Source: Schistosoma mansoni (Eukaryota; Platyhelminthes; Trematoda; Strigeidida; Schistosomatidae). From it: 64,000 nucleotides of DNA. A program made the position numbers and the translations under genes. How positions within the stretch are numbered: position 1 is the stretch's first letter; every line of letters begins with the position of its first letter. Shown in pieces: positions 21,601 through 27,984 of the stretch. The notes beneath the pieces were generated by a model. That model did not search any database, was not told where the DNA came from, and saw only the letters and a list, made by a program, of their open reading frames with translations. Location of the stretch: NCBI RefSeq assembly GCF_000237925.1, contig NW_017386031.1, positions 310,001 to 374,000 of the forward strand. Direction: 5' to 3'.

Positions 21601-22163
21601 GCAACGGTCGGGAAACGATAACTAATTAGATTGTTCTCGTAAATGAGCTTTTCTGTTAATACCATCCTATACTATTTTCTTATATACAACCTATCTTTTA
21701 TATACTACCACCGTTAAATTAACTATTTCTATGAATCTGGTGTTCATCGTGTTGTGCTAATGAGGTAAGGCAACTTAGACCGATGCATAAATTTGCCTGG
21801 TCCTACGTTGTAGCTGACTGATCGACTGACCCATTGCTTTATTTGTTTCAGCTTCTTGTTTTGTGCACATTTCTGAATTGTGTGTTTTCTGTTTTTTCAT
21901 ATTTATAGACTCATCATGAACAAATGAGACGTCATCGTGAAGCGGAAGAACGAATCCTTCTAGCTGCATGGTATAATTTAGTAATTAAATCAACTAAAAA
22001 TAAAATTGAATCTAATCTAAAACAAAATTATGATGGTTCTCCTGAAAAATTGAGTAGTATATTATGTAATAAAGAAAATAATTTATCCTTCTTAACTAGA
22101 CAACGAAATATTCATTTGAAACCACCCACTGATTTAACTTCACTGGTCATGGCAACCAAATAG
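457..22163 (+). CDS. HOOK: Hook-family dynein/microtubule adaptor, 3' nine exons
   Basis: Hook proteins link cytoplasmic dynein-dynactin to endosomal cargo through a long coiled coil. Exons are 457-605, 2738-2788, 5225-5308, 7823-8183, 12002-12066, 15253-15633, 17274-17346, 18259-18953 and 21909-22163, with a TAG stop. All have GT..AG borders and matching phases, giving 703 codons here. Landmarks in order, compared with human HOOK3 from memory: [18 protein letters not shown] (end of the Hook domain), [17 protein letters not shown], a coiled coil with [34 protein letters not shown], then ILLAAWYNL and SFLTRQR (human VSAWYNM and SFLARQR). The first exon starts in phase 1, so the roughly 160 N-terminal residues come from exons left of the window. 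Oddities: Thr/Ser/Asn-rich inserts in the 7823 and 18259 exons, and introns up to 3.8 kb full of retroelements. Family assignment is firm; which vertebrate paralogue it resembles most is not meaningful. Confidence 0.93.
740..1585 (-). mobile_element. RTE-like LINE, 5' region fragment
   Basis: Diverged copy of the same sequence as 20,886-21,625 and 27,126-27,475, in the same orientation. The shared text includes TTGAAGGTTCCAATGTGTAG and, towards the element start, CACGTCAAGGTAGCAGCAAC. It covers the 5' untranslated part and the start of the endonuclease frame. Interrupted at 1384-1506 by a retroposon. Confidence 0.75.
1384..1506 (-). mobile_element. 0.5-kb TAAA-tailed retroposon, 5'-truncated, with 13-bp TSD
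   Basis: Inserted in the LINE fragment. The 13-bp target GTATGGCTCGATT is present at both 1371-1383 and 1507-1519. The element reads on the minus strand and ends in a TAAATAAATAA tail at the 1384 side, as expected for target-primed reverse transcription. Only the 3' 123 bp of the roughly 520-bp family are present. Confidence 0.9.
1586..2281. other. Hook intron, no recognised element
   Basis: AT-rich, with a short CA run near 1990-2005. The open frames here have no homology I recognise. Confidence 0.4.
2282..2595 (+). mobile_element. tRNA-derived SINE (family C) with decayed hammerhead
   Basis: tRNA-like head with A box TAGCTCAGTGGT and B box GGATCGAAACC. The arm reads as anticodon GTG, so possibly tRNA-His derived. 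Downstream, a hammerhead-like CTGAGGAG..GCACGAATC core is followed by TCCAGGGTTTCCTG. The GAAA box reads GAAT, so it is probably inactive. The tail contains CACCCAGTGATCAAT, shared with 44,688 and 56,575. Confidence 0.75.
2738..2788 (+). CDS. HOOK: Hook exon (17 codons)
   Basis: Encodes [17 protein letters not shown] between acceptor CATTTAG and donor GTAAGT, phase 0 on both sides. It aligns with the LMSKESPVSAGNDAYVDLDR stretch of human HOOK3 directly after the previous exon, which is why such a short exon is accepted. Confidence 0.85.
3180..3390. other. GC-richer block of unknown origin in Hook intron
   Basis: Markedly less AT-rich than its surroundings (GCTGAGCTGGGCTAGGCAGG, GGGCACCCAGGCGGCC), which suggests an inserted repeat, but no second copy was noticed in the window. 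The flanking intron sequence 2789-4990 shows nothing else I recognise. Confidence 0.3.
4995..5135 (+). mobile_element. SINE family A 3' half with hammerhead ribozyme
   Basis: Hammerhead at 5006-5054: GCACTG, CTGAGGAG, stem II GTCC/GGAC, CGAAAC, GGCCGTC, then AAA, then CAGTGC. The common 3' part follows (TTCCAGGTT, GGTGGTCTAG, CAATTGACTCA) and ends ATCTCCACAAAACCC. The tRNA-like head is missing. The AAA after GTC is an extra triplet at the scissile bond. Confidence 0.85.
5225..5308 (+). CDS. HOOK: Hook exon: start of coiled coil
   Basis: 28 codons, phase 0/0, acceptor TATTGCAG and donor GTAAGT. Heptad-rich, with [18 protein letters not shown], matching the LNEALSAKEEIAQRC region of vertebrate Hooks. 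Confidence 0.9.
5474..5990 (+). mobile_element. 0.5-kb TAAA-tailed retroposon
   Basis: Near full-length, diverged copy. Starts at AATGCCTTGGTACGGCCG, with landmarks GAGTACAAAAAG, CCAATGGTGCA, GGGACTGCATCTC and CTGCCTTGTGGATTACA, and a 3' tail TTTAAATAAACAAATAAAT. No long reading frame; non-coding and presumably mobilised in trans. Confidence 0.85.
5991..7185. other. Hook intron, no recognised element
   Basis: AT-rich with short open frames only. A purine-rich block sits around 6250-6300. No family assignment. Confidence 0.4.
7186..7685 (-). mobile_element. 0.5-kb TAAA-tailed retroposon
   Basis: Minus-strand copy. The tail lies at 7186-7210 (TATTTATTTAAACAC on +) and the 5' end (CCCAAATGC read on minus) near 7680. 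Inserted upstream of the 7823 Hook exon. Confidence 0.85.
7823..8183 (+). CDS. HOOK: Hook exon with Thr/Ser/Asn-rich insert
   Basis: 361 bp, enters at phase 0 and leaves one base into a codon. Starts with [18 protein letters not shown] (compare VAALQEEKSSLLAEN in human). About 70 low-complexity residues follow (a Thr run, Ser/Asn clusters), and the coiled coil resumes with [19 protein letters not shown]. The insert has no counterpart in vertebrate Hooks. A TTA/TAT microsatellite sits just upstream of the acceptor. Confidence 0.9.
8307..8828 (+). mobile_element. 0.5-kb TAAA-tailed retroposon, full length with 13-bp TSD
   Basis: 522-bp insertion flanked by GTATAGTGTTGTG at 8294-8306 and 8829-8841. 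It begins CCCCCAAATGCC and ends AAATAAATAAA, which defines both ends of the family. The perfect target duplication marks it as a fairly young insertion. Confidence 0.93.
8852..9130 (-). mobile_element. Diverged SINE family A copy
   Basis: Read on minus it has the order of family A: tRNA-like head (B-box-like segment at about 8975-8990), ribozyme region, and the CCACCATT/AATTGA-type 3' end. The hammerhead core is mutated, so it is an old copy. Confidence 0.6.
10590..10840. mobile_element. Degenerate SINE family A fragments
   Basis: Minus-strand ribozyme remnant around 10,625-10,665 (CTGTTTCGTC..ACTCCTCAG). A plus-strand 3' end follows at about 10,755-10,840 (CAGTGCTTCCAGGCCTTC, then AATCTCCATAAC). 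Both lie in the loop of the foldback. Confidence 0.5.
11109..11621 (-). mobile_element. 0.5-kb TAAA-tailed retroposon, full length with 11-bp TSD
   Basis: 513 bp inserted in the right arm of the foldback. AGGCAATCGGA occurs at 11,098-11,108 and 11,622-11,632. It has the same 5' boundary (CCCCCAAATGCC on minus) and TTTA-rich tail as the 8307 copy. Confidence 0.93.
12002..12066 (+). CDS. HOOK: Hook exon: short coiled-coil exon
   Basis: Encodes [20 protein letters not shown], matching LEKEISELRQQNDEL in vertebrates. It completes the codon opened by the previous exon and ends on a codon boundary. The acceptor follows a strong T-run. Confidence 0.88.
12067..12831. other. Hook intron, no recognised coding
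   Basis: A weak family-A ribozyme relic (TTGAGGAG..GGACGAAACC) lies near 12,255-12,285. Otherwise unassigned AT-rich sequence. Confidence 0.4.
12832..14668 (-). mobile_element. Penelope-like retroelement, RT + GIY-YIG endonuclease
   Basis: A 592-codon frame runs antisense to Hook. The sequence shows [23 protein letters not shown], motif [14 protein letters not shown], motif [19 protein letters not shown], motif [20 protein letters not shown] and the YRKPTWTG thumb signature. Near the C-terminus is a GIY-YIG-type segment [16 protein letters not shown]. These are hallmarks of Penelope-like elements, which use an unusual RT and a GIY-YIG nuclease. The homologous frame extends upstream to about 14,668. 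The N-terminal part usual for the family (roughly 250 residues) is absent, so the copy looks 5'-truncated, but what remains is open. I found no hammerhead at its ends. Confidence 0.92.
14669..15252. other. Hook intron, no recognised element
   Basis: AT-rich, with a short CT run near 15,220. Nothing assigned. Confidence 0.4.
15253..15633 (+). CDS. HOOK: Hook exon: central coiled coil
   Basis: 127 codons in phase 0/0 with no interruption, starting [20 protein letters not shown]. Strong heptad pattern rich in Leu/Glu/Arg ([34 protein letters not shown]). Confidence 0.93.
15798..16155 (+). mobile_element. 0.5-kb TAAA-tailed retroposon, 3'-truncated
   Basis: Starts at the family 5' end (CCCCCAAATGCCCTGG) and stops inside the body after CTGCCTTGTGGATTACA. 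The tail is lost. Confidence 0.85.
16401..16453 (-). ncRNA. Hammerhead ribozyme, Sm-alpha type
   Basis: Read on minus: ACATCCAG, CTGACGAG, stem II closed by GTC/GAC, CGAAAC, a very short stem III ACGCGAGT, the cleavage triplet GTC, and CTGGATT. Stem I ATCCAG/CTGGAT is perfect and all core bases (CUGANGA, GAAA, GUC) are present. The short stem III means such RNAs usually cut best as dimers (family knowledge). Confidence 0.85.
16497..16549 (+). ncRNA. Hammerhead ribozyme, Sm-alpha type
   Basis: Core CTGACGAG, stem II GTCC/GGAC, CGAAAC and cleavage GTC are intact. Stem I (ATCCAG/CTGAAT) has one mismatch relative to the opposite-strand partner. Confidence 0.8.
16952..17120 (-). mobile_element. 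SINE family A with hammerhead carrying AAA at scissile bond
   Basis: Minus-strand copy containing tRNA-like B-box remnants, hammerhead and 3' end. On minus it reads GGCCGTC, AAA (17,010-17,012), CAGTGC. One core base differs (GGAA for GAAA), so it is probably inactive. Confidence 0.8.
17274..17346 (+). CDS. HOOK: Hook exon: short coiled-coil exon
   Basis: 73 bp encoding [20 protein letters not shown]. Ends one base into a codon, which is completed by the next exon. Cys-rich compared with its neighbours. Accepted on acceptor TTTTTCAG, donor GTAAGT and the phase fit on both sides. Confidence 0.85.
17548..18055 (-). mobile_element. 0.5-kb TAAA-tailed retroposon
   Basis: Near full-length minus copy. 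The tail lies at 17,548-17,570 and the 5' end near 18,055. It lies in the intron just ahead of the 18,259 Hook exon. Confidence 0.85.
18259..18953 (+). CDS. HOOK: Hook exon: long distal coiled coil
   Basis: 695 bp, the largest exon. [16 protein letters not shown], then a long Asp/Asn/Ser/Thr-rich non-coiled stretch (roughly 100 residues, including an Ala/Thr run), then [20 protein letters not shown] and [20 protein letters not shown]. The two ends align with the C-terminal third of vertebrate Hooks; the middle does not. Confidence 0.93.
19229..19576. mobile_element. Two SINE family A copies in inverted arrangement
   Basis: A minus copy (19,229 to about 19,436) with a full tRNA-like head is followed directly by the 3' half of a plus copy (19,437-19,576) that keeps an intact hammerhead at 19,446-19,491. 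The pair could fold into a long hairpin in Hook pre-mRNA. Confidence 0.85.
19446..19491 (+). ncRNA. Hammerhead ribozyme, SINE family A
   Basis: GCACTG, CTGAGGAG, stem II GTCC/GGAC, CGAAAC, GGCCG, cleavage TC, CAGTGC. Stems I and II pair perfectly and every core position is canonical. One of the best active candidates in the window, on the Hook sense strand inside its last intron. Confidence 0.85.
20125..20615 (+). mobile_element. RTE-like LINE, 3' end fragment
   Basis: Encodes [19 protein letters not shown] and [15 protein letters not shown], the C-terminus also seen in the 25,015 frame, then the 3' UTR and a GACT-type tandem tail (GCTGACTGACTGAC). Confidence 0.85.
20886..21625 (-). mobile_element. 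RTE-like LINE, 5' region fragment
   Basis: Runs from the element's 5' end near 21,625 to the start of the endonuclease frame ([13 protein letters not shown] near 20,886-20,930). Nearly identical to 27,126-27,475 over 350 bp, so both derive from closely related insertions. Confidence 0.8.
21660..21832 (+). mobile_element. RTE-like LINE, 3' UTR and tail
   Basis: Matches the 3' UTR at 20,450-20,615 and, inverted, 24,815-24,960. Ends in GCTGACTGATCGACTGAC next to the last Hook acceptor. Confidence 0.75.
21909..22163 (+). CDS. HOOK: Hook terminal exon
   Basis: 84 codons plus [22 protein letters not shown] matches the AWYNMGMTLHKKA region, and [10 protein letters not shown] matches SFLARQR, the conserved ending before a variable tail. 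This region carries cargo/FTS binding in vertebrate Hooks (family knowledge). Confidence 0.93.
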   Translation, partial: THHEQMRRHREAEERILLAAWYNLVIKSTKNKIESNLKQNYDGSPEKLSSILCNKENNLSFLTRQRNIHLKPPTDLTSLVMATK

Positions 22164-22823
22164 TAGGTGTCGTTTTTTGTTTGTTTGTTTGTTTTTGTAC
22201 CCATATATATACCATTCACTACTCATCGTCATATTGCCTTTTGTATCCTTGGTTCATTTCATTGAGCTGGATCATTGAATTCTTTCTTGTCCAAATACAA
22301 TCATGTTTGTTTCTCTACATTTCAGTGTTTTAATCTATCTCCTCTAAGTTCTTCTTACTTTGAGAATGTAGCTATTTTACCTGTTCATCAAATGTTTTTT
22401 ATTTTTATTTTGAATCCCATCTTATGATTATTTTGAACTTAACCGAGAATTTCATCTGATTGATCATTCTTGAGTCAATCACAACGTAGAACTTCGTACG
22501 TACGTACGTACATACATCAGTTTGAGTTGCCATCATTCTTAAGAAATGATCTTCAGTGTGTAACAAGAAGATGATCCACAGTTATTGTCAGTTAAATCCC
22601 CTCATCACCCACCGACTGTGAGTTGAATGTTGATTTCAAATTGTGTATAAATTATTTTTTAGAAAGTTATTTCTTACTTCATAATGACATTAATCATTGT
22701 TTCATTTGAACAAAATATCCACTGTAATTTTGCTCATTTTTACGGTTACAATTTTTCATGCCAAACATTTGATCTGTTGATCAAATGGTTGATTGATTTT
22801 TGTAATTAATGATTGGTAATTTA

Positions 22824-22828
<5 letters not shown>
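22164..22828. other. Hook 3' flank
   Basis: 3' UTR and intergenic sequence. Contains a GTTT run (22,180-22,193) and a GTAC run (22,498-22,510). I could not place a poly(A) signal with confidence. Confidence 0.4.
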
Positions 22829-22861
<33 letters not shown>

Positions 22862-23300
22862 TACTTGTTACTCCTCATGGAGGAGGTGCATAGGTCATCC
22901 ATCAGGATTCTTCATTGAACTCTATCCCATCTAGGTAATCCATCCCAGTTGATTCTTTCGTTGTCTGTTTCAAAGCCAATTGATATTTGACTTAATAGAT
23001 TCAATCGATAATAGTTACTATTTAAAGAAACATTGACCTTGTTTTCTAAGAGATATTGAAGCGACCAGTACACTTCAAAAGTGAGTTAGTAGAAAAAATT
23101 ATTTTCTCTAGTGTCAGTATTGATGATTCTTGTTACTCCTCATGGAGGAGGTGCATAGGTCATCCATCAGGATTTTTCATTGAACTCTATCCCATCTAGG
23201 TAATCCATCCCAGTTGATTCTTTCGTTGTCTGTTTCAAAGCCAATTGACATTTGACTTAATGGATTCAATCGATAATAGTTACTAATTAAAGAAATATTG
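22825..23300 (-). repeat. Tandem copies of a LINE 3' end with (CTTA)n tail
   Basis: About 170 bp at 22,864-23,040 recurs at 23,132-23,300 with few differences (GTTACTCCTCATGGAGGAGG). The first copy is preceded by eight CTTA units at 22,829-22,860. Read on minus this is a 3' end with a (TAAG)n tail, like the second LINE family at 32,165. Confidence 0.6.
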
Positions 23301-23334
23301 ATCTAGTTTTTCTAAAGTATTCATTTTTCAACTG

Positions 23335-23411
23335 TCTTTATTTATTTATTTATTTATTTAAACACATATATATTGGTACAAAAGGGCACCAGATACATAT
23401 GCGCCACACAA
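23335..23411 (-). mobile_element. 0.5-kb TAAA-tailed retroposon, 3' end only
   Basis: Long TTTA tail plus about 50 bp of the 3' end (TTGGTACAA..GGCACCAGAT). Severely 5'-truncated. Confidence 0.75.
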
Positions 23412-23796
23412 AATAATGAAAGTAGGAAGAGAAGGGATGAAAAGATAAGGCGGACTGAAATGTACAACCAGAAGACTCTTTCAGTTAGGAAAGTTAGAAC
23501 CATTCTTTATGTAGAAAGTAAAAGAAGGTTGCAGCAGGATCGCCACTGGCTTCTATTCTGAGCCATATCTGATAACGTCTAAGAGATAGTGAAGCGTCTT
23601 GTACGCTTCAAAAGTGAATTAATAGTGTCAGTATTGATGATTCCTGATATTTCTGAAGCTCAGTAGAATATGAAGCACTGGAAATAGTACTCATTTTAGT
23701 TGTTAATCCATCTGTTGTTGGTACAGATATGTGCCTAATATCTTACTAATGTAAACTACGATGTGTACTATAAATGAGGAAACATGAGATACATGC

Positions 23797-24306
23797 CCCC
23801 AAATGTCCTGGTACTGCTGAGAGTGGGGAGTCTTTTTCCCTCTCGAAATGCTCTCACATGGCCACGCGTATATAGCCTCTGCCACTCACTGCCTTCTCGT
23901 GGCAGGAGTGTTGTTTACGAAATTGAGAGGACGAAAAGCGAATGCCCGGAGCTTTAACCGGGTCGGTGGACACGGCGAGTCCACCTAGGGGAGTTGGAAA
24001 TCCCTGATTCCAAACCAATTGTGCACATGGGCTGGCTCCAGTATCCTGAGGGAACAAATTGCTTGTGAACCAATTGTTGGCCAATGGCTACCATGGGACT
24101 GCATCTCCCCACGATGCTCCACTGCCTTGTTTGTTAAACCTTTAGGTCAAAGGTTCGGGGTGTGGCCCCCTAAGAAAACCACCTGCTTCAGTTTTAGCAT
24201 CTGGGTAGTATCGCAGCCCTTACACAAATCTCATTTGATTTGTGAGGTGCATATCTATCTAGTGCTTCCTTGTACCAATGTTTATGTGTTTAAATAAAAT
24301 AAAATA
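23797..24306 (+). mobile_element. 0.5-kb TAAA-tailed retroposon
   Basis: Full-length copy from CCCCCAAATGTCCTGG to a TAAATAAAATAAAATAATAA tail. Confidence 0.88.
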
Positions 24307-24309
24307 ATA

Positions 24310-24790
24310 AACGTGTCAATCAGAGAAGATCAACGACTAAGGGAAATAAATTTAGGGGTGTATTTCGAGATGAAGCTGTCTTTCACACGTAGCATATAAA
24401 AAGCTGCGGCTACATGAATGACGCAAGAAAAGATAGTGCTACCGATTTGGAGTCTTCTTTATGTTGACTCCTACTGTGCTTATAAATATACCTGGCAATC
24501 CGGTTAGATTGATATGATAATGAGGATGGATAAAACATTCCAACTTTGAATATATTTGAAAAAGCTCTTGCTTGGAAGGAATAAAGATGTCAATACAGGT
24601 CGTTATCTAAGCAATATTGAACCAATCAAGATGATTGGTGGGTGATAATGGTATTTTTCATTGATCATTATGTGATCATATCAATAAGATATTTGCTCCA
24701 AAATTGTCTGGACTTCGTTTTATTACGCAACTAGAATGATTTCTTTTTGATGTGAAACTCGTTGGCAGATTTCTAGTGACCAGTGGAGTT
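24310..24790 (+). pseudogene. Possible decayed LINE reverse-transcriptase 3' part
   Basis: Broken frames give NLGVYFEMKLSFTRSI and LLLGRNKDVNTGRYLSNIEP, which resemble the connection/thumb region after the RT domain of CR1-like LINEs. Several stops. Weak resemblance judged by eye only. Confidence 0.3.
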
Positions 24791-25014
24791 CAACCAGGTC
24801 TGGTGTGAGATAGTAACTCGTTGAGTCAGTCAGTCAGCGACAACGTAGGACCAGGCACATATATGCATCTGTCCAAGTTGCCATACCTCGTTAGCACAAC
24901 AAGATGAACACCGGATTCATAGAAGTAATTAATTTAGTGGTGGTAGTATAAAAAGAAAGGTTGTATATAAGGATATAGTACACGAAGGAAGACAGATATG
25001 AAGCAATTTTAGTC

Positions 25015-26526
25015 TCAAGGTTTAAGGGAAGATAAAGAGTGTATACACCTACGCCATTGTGATCGATTCTGAGCCATGTCACACAGAGTCTCCAACCATT
25101 GGTTACGATAGTCACGCGGACCCCAACCAAGTAGTCTGCATCTACCAACATGGCTCAGACTAGAAGTTAGTGACTTCAAACACTGGTGCCATGTTTCGGT
25201 TTGGCCGCCCCTAACTCTCTTCCAACCATCCCCAACACTAGTCAACATTGCGCGTCGTAGTAATCGGTGTTTAGGCATACGTAACACGTGGCCCAACCAT
25301 CTCAGTCGATGAAGATTCATCACCTCATCAACTGATTTACCATCGTTCCCTAATACCCTGCGTCTAACCTCACTATTACTTACCCGATTATCCCAGCAGA
25401 TGCGAGCAATATTTCTAAGGCATCTGTGGTCAAATACTAGCAACCTACGAGTATCTCCTACTCCTAATGGCCATGTTTCGCAGCCGTAAAGTAGAACAGA
25501 GCGAACTGATGCGCAGTATACTCGTCCCTTAATTGATAGACGGATATCTCGTCTACGCCATAGGTGACGTAAGCTGGCAAAAGCCAACTGAGCTTTTTGA
25601 ATCCGTGCTGAGATTTCGTCAGACACCAACCCATTAGAGCTGATCAGACTTCCAAGATAAGTGAAGTTGTCCACGCGTTCGACTACTTCACTCCCTATCC
25701 TTAGTTCGGGTGTTGACGCAGGCCAGTCCTGGAGTAACAATTTACATTTGGATGGGGAGAAACGCATCCCAAACATCCTGGCATTATTACTGAGTTCCAA
25801 CGGAAGACTCTGCATTTTGTCAGCGTCTTCACCAAACAGGACTATGTCATCTGCGTATTCTAAGTCGATAAGTGAACCTCCTGGTAGTAGATCAATTCCT
25901 GTAGATTCAGTCGAAGAGAGTGTTATTTCCAGCAACAGGTCTATAATGAAGTTAAACAAAAATGGGGATAGTGGACAGCCTTGACGGACACCACTTGAGG
26001 TTGTAAAATCATATGACAGTTCGCCATAAGCTCTCACTCGACTGATAGTGTTCGAGTAAAGAGCCTTCACAAGGTTTATGTACTTCTCAGGTACACCTTT
26101 CAATGACAGACACTGCCACAGAACCTCTCGGTCTACAGAGTCAAATGCTGCTTTCAAGCCAAGAAAAACTATAATTGTCTGCCGCCGATAAGCATGTCTG
26201 TGCTCTAAAACTTGACGAATGGTGAATATGTGGTCGATACAGCCACGACCAGGTCTGAAGTCAGCCTGATTTTCTCGTGTTTGCAGATCACGAGTCTTAA
26301 ATACGCGCCCGATAATTATTGAGGCTAGTATTTTAGATGCTATGTTAGTCAGACTAATCCCTCTATGGTTATCACAGGATGATTTTGACACCTTCTTATA
26401 TATTGGGAGAATCAGTGATTGTGACCAGTCGGATGGGATTACATCTGTCTCCCAGATTTTAGCCAGAATATTAGTCAACCTAATCGCTAAAATTGGACCA
26501 CCGTATTTAAAAACCTCTGGAGCCAA
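25015..26526 (-). CDS. LINE reverse transcriptase frame
   Basis: 503 codons, uninterrupted. Finger/palm motifs NHRGISLTNIASKILASIII, FRPGRGCIDHIFTIRQVLEH, LKAAFDSVDREVLW (motif A; the family usually has LRAAFDS), VRQGCPLSPFLFNFIIDLLL (motif B) and LEYADDIVLFGED (motif C, YADD). The C-terminal region has NARMFGMRFSPSKCK, YLGSLISSNG, CETWPLG and [21 protein letters not shown] relatively young copy, though it cannot be autonomous because its endonuclease is deleted. Confidence 0.92.
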   Translation of the reverse strand: MAPEVFKYGGPILAIRLTNILAKIWETDVIPSDWSQSLILPIYKKVSKSSCDNHRGISLTNIASKILASIIIGRVFKTRDLQTRENQADFRPGRGCIDHIFTIRQVLEHRHAYRRQTIIVFLGLKAAFDSVDREVLWQCLSLKGVPEKYINLVKALYSNTISRVRAYGELSYDFTTSSGVRQGCPLSPFLFNFIIDLLLEITLSSTESTGIDLLPGGSLIDLEYADDIVLFGEDADKMQSLPLELSNNARMFGMRFSPSKCKLLLQDWPASTPELRIGSEVVERVDNFTYLGSLISSNGLVSDEISARIQKAQLAFASLRHLWRRRDIRLSIKGRVYCASVRSVLLYGCETWPLGVGDTRRLLVFDHRCLRNIARICWDNRVSNSEVRRRVLGNDGKSVDEVMNLHRLRWLGHVLRMPKHRLLRRAMLTSVGDGWKRVRGGQTETWHQCLKSLTSSLSHVGRCRLLGWGPRDYRNQWLETLCDMAQNRSQWRRCIHSLSSLKP

Positions 26527-26876
26527 TCCATCAGGACCAGCTGGTCTTCCTCGTTTCAGATTACCTATAGCCTTTTGAACTTCAAGTAGGGTCGGAGGGC
26601 CTACTTCAATGTTCCATTCAGGTTTTCTGGGAATAGTGGGTAGTTGTGCAGTAGCTGAAGGCCAGCTAAATTGCCTCTTTAAAGTGTTCCGCCCATCGTT
26701 CTAAACGTTTGGATTGAGAGTAGATAAGGGTAAAAGTCATCTTTCACTTCATCATGGCTGCAGTCAGTGGGAGTGTAGGCAGAAACGACGAAAAGGCAAC
26801 GACGTGTGTCCCTATCCTTCCGAGTTCTTATGGAGCCATTTAGCCGGACAGCACATAGGCGACTGTTAACGGGGAT

Positions 26877-27215
26877 TCATTCTAATAGTGCCTGTTCTGC
26901 CCTTGTACTTAGTGCTATGCCGACACCTGCAAGTCCACGAGAACTGGCCAACGGTTCGCCAGATACACGGAGGGTGTATTTCGTTGGCTGTCCATTTTGG
27001 CGAGGTGAGGTCAAGTGAATGACCACACTGGGATCCTGTATGCGTGTTTCGGAGACACAGCATACATCAATGGTACGAGATTCTAGAGTTTTAGCTAAGG
27101 AGGCCTGTTGACCGATTTGGCATAGGGTACGTACGTTGAAGGATCCAATGTGTAGTTTGGAGCGAGGTTTTAGTAGACCTGGGATAGCGTTTCGCGCACT
27201 AGAATCGTTGGCCAT
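26877..27215 (-). pseudogene. LINE APE-type endonuclease, N-terminal part
   Basis: 112 codons. LHIGSFNVRTLCQIGQQASL and TIDVCCVSETRIQD are the N-terminal strands of the exonuclease-endonuclease-phosphatase fold, with the catalytic Asn and Glu. The frame is interrupted after ALLE, and most of the domain is missing through the deletion before the RT. Confidence 0.85.
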
Positions 27216-27474
27216 GGTGACACTTGATGAGGAAACCGAAAGAGGGAGTTTGTTGTTGAACGTCGAGGTAGAAAGAATAGTAGGAATTGAAGAAGGAGAT
27301 TGATTATGAATACAGTGGTCTTGAGTGCTGTTAGAGTTATGAGGGCAGTTATCACTTCCCAGTTGCCCACATCGTGGAAGGGTTCTTCTAGAGCTACCTG
27401 AAAAGGAAATTGTGTTAGAAGTGGTCTTAATGATCTGAGATCGTGACCGCAGTGCCCAAGAGACAACTGCTTGA

Positions 27475-27600
27475 GGTGGTCTATCGGTTAAGGGCTCTGG
27501 CTGGAGTCTGGTAGGTCCTGGGTTCGAATCTCGCGAGTGCGGGACTGTGGATGCGCACTACTGAGGAGTCCCATAAGAGGACGAAACGTCCGTCCAGTAA
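27475..27600 (+). mobile_element. SINE family A with hammerhead
   Basis: tRNA-like head GGTCTATCGGTTAAGGG with B box GGGTTCGAATCT, then a hammerhead 27,554-27,600 (CTGAGGAG, GTCC..GGAC, CGAAAC, CGTC). It abuts the LINE 5' region exactly. Stem I has a mismatch next to the cleavage site. Confidence 0.8.
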
Positions 27601-27984
27601 CTCGTTGAAGACATTGGTGGATGTGTCGCTTAATTTCGTGGGCAGTCTATCGTCCTTATTGGCTTCTGTCCGTCCAGCCCTTCCAGTTGAATCCAGAACG
27701 CCATTTACAGCTTCTGCTATGCAAATCATTGATTTCAAGTATATTCGGTTTATATACCAGACAGACAGTTCGCATCACACCATAAAATAGAAAATAATAT
27801 TTGTACAAGATCAAGCTAAATGTGGCTGTGAGCGTGAGAGACAATAATCAATAATCGGAATGTCATTTAGGTACAGTAAATCGTATCATAAAAATCCTTA
27901 GGTCAAAATAGTTTATGGAGAACATGAAATATTTTTTTAATGAGTATGTATTTTTCTTATCTGGGAAGCATCATCGGTAAACAT
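27601..27984. other. Unassigned intergenic sequence
   Basis: Contains a fairly open stretch around 27,600-27,740 on both strands, but no recognisable protein. Confidence 0.35.

Larger units (their letters stand above)
24815..27475 (-). mobile_element. RTE-like LINE with internally deleted endonuclease
   Basis: Runs from the 5' region (27,475) to the GACT-type tail (24,815). Endonuclease start at about 27,215-26,880 (HIGSFNVRTLCQIGQQ, DVCCVSETRIQDPS), then about 140 bp more endonuclease, an internal deletion near 26,720, and the RT frame. Tandem-repeat tail, an APE endonuclease first and no obvious gag frame fit the RTE clade (SR2/Perere-like); the clade is assigned from memory, not by a tree. 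Confidence 0.85.
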
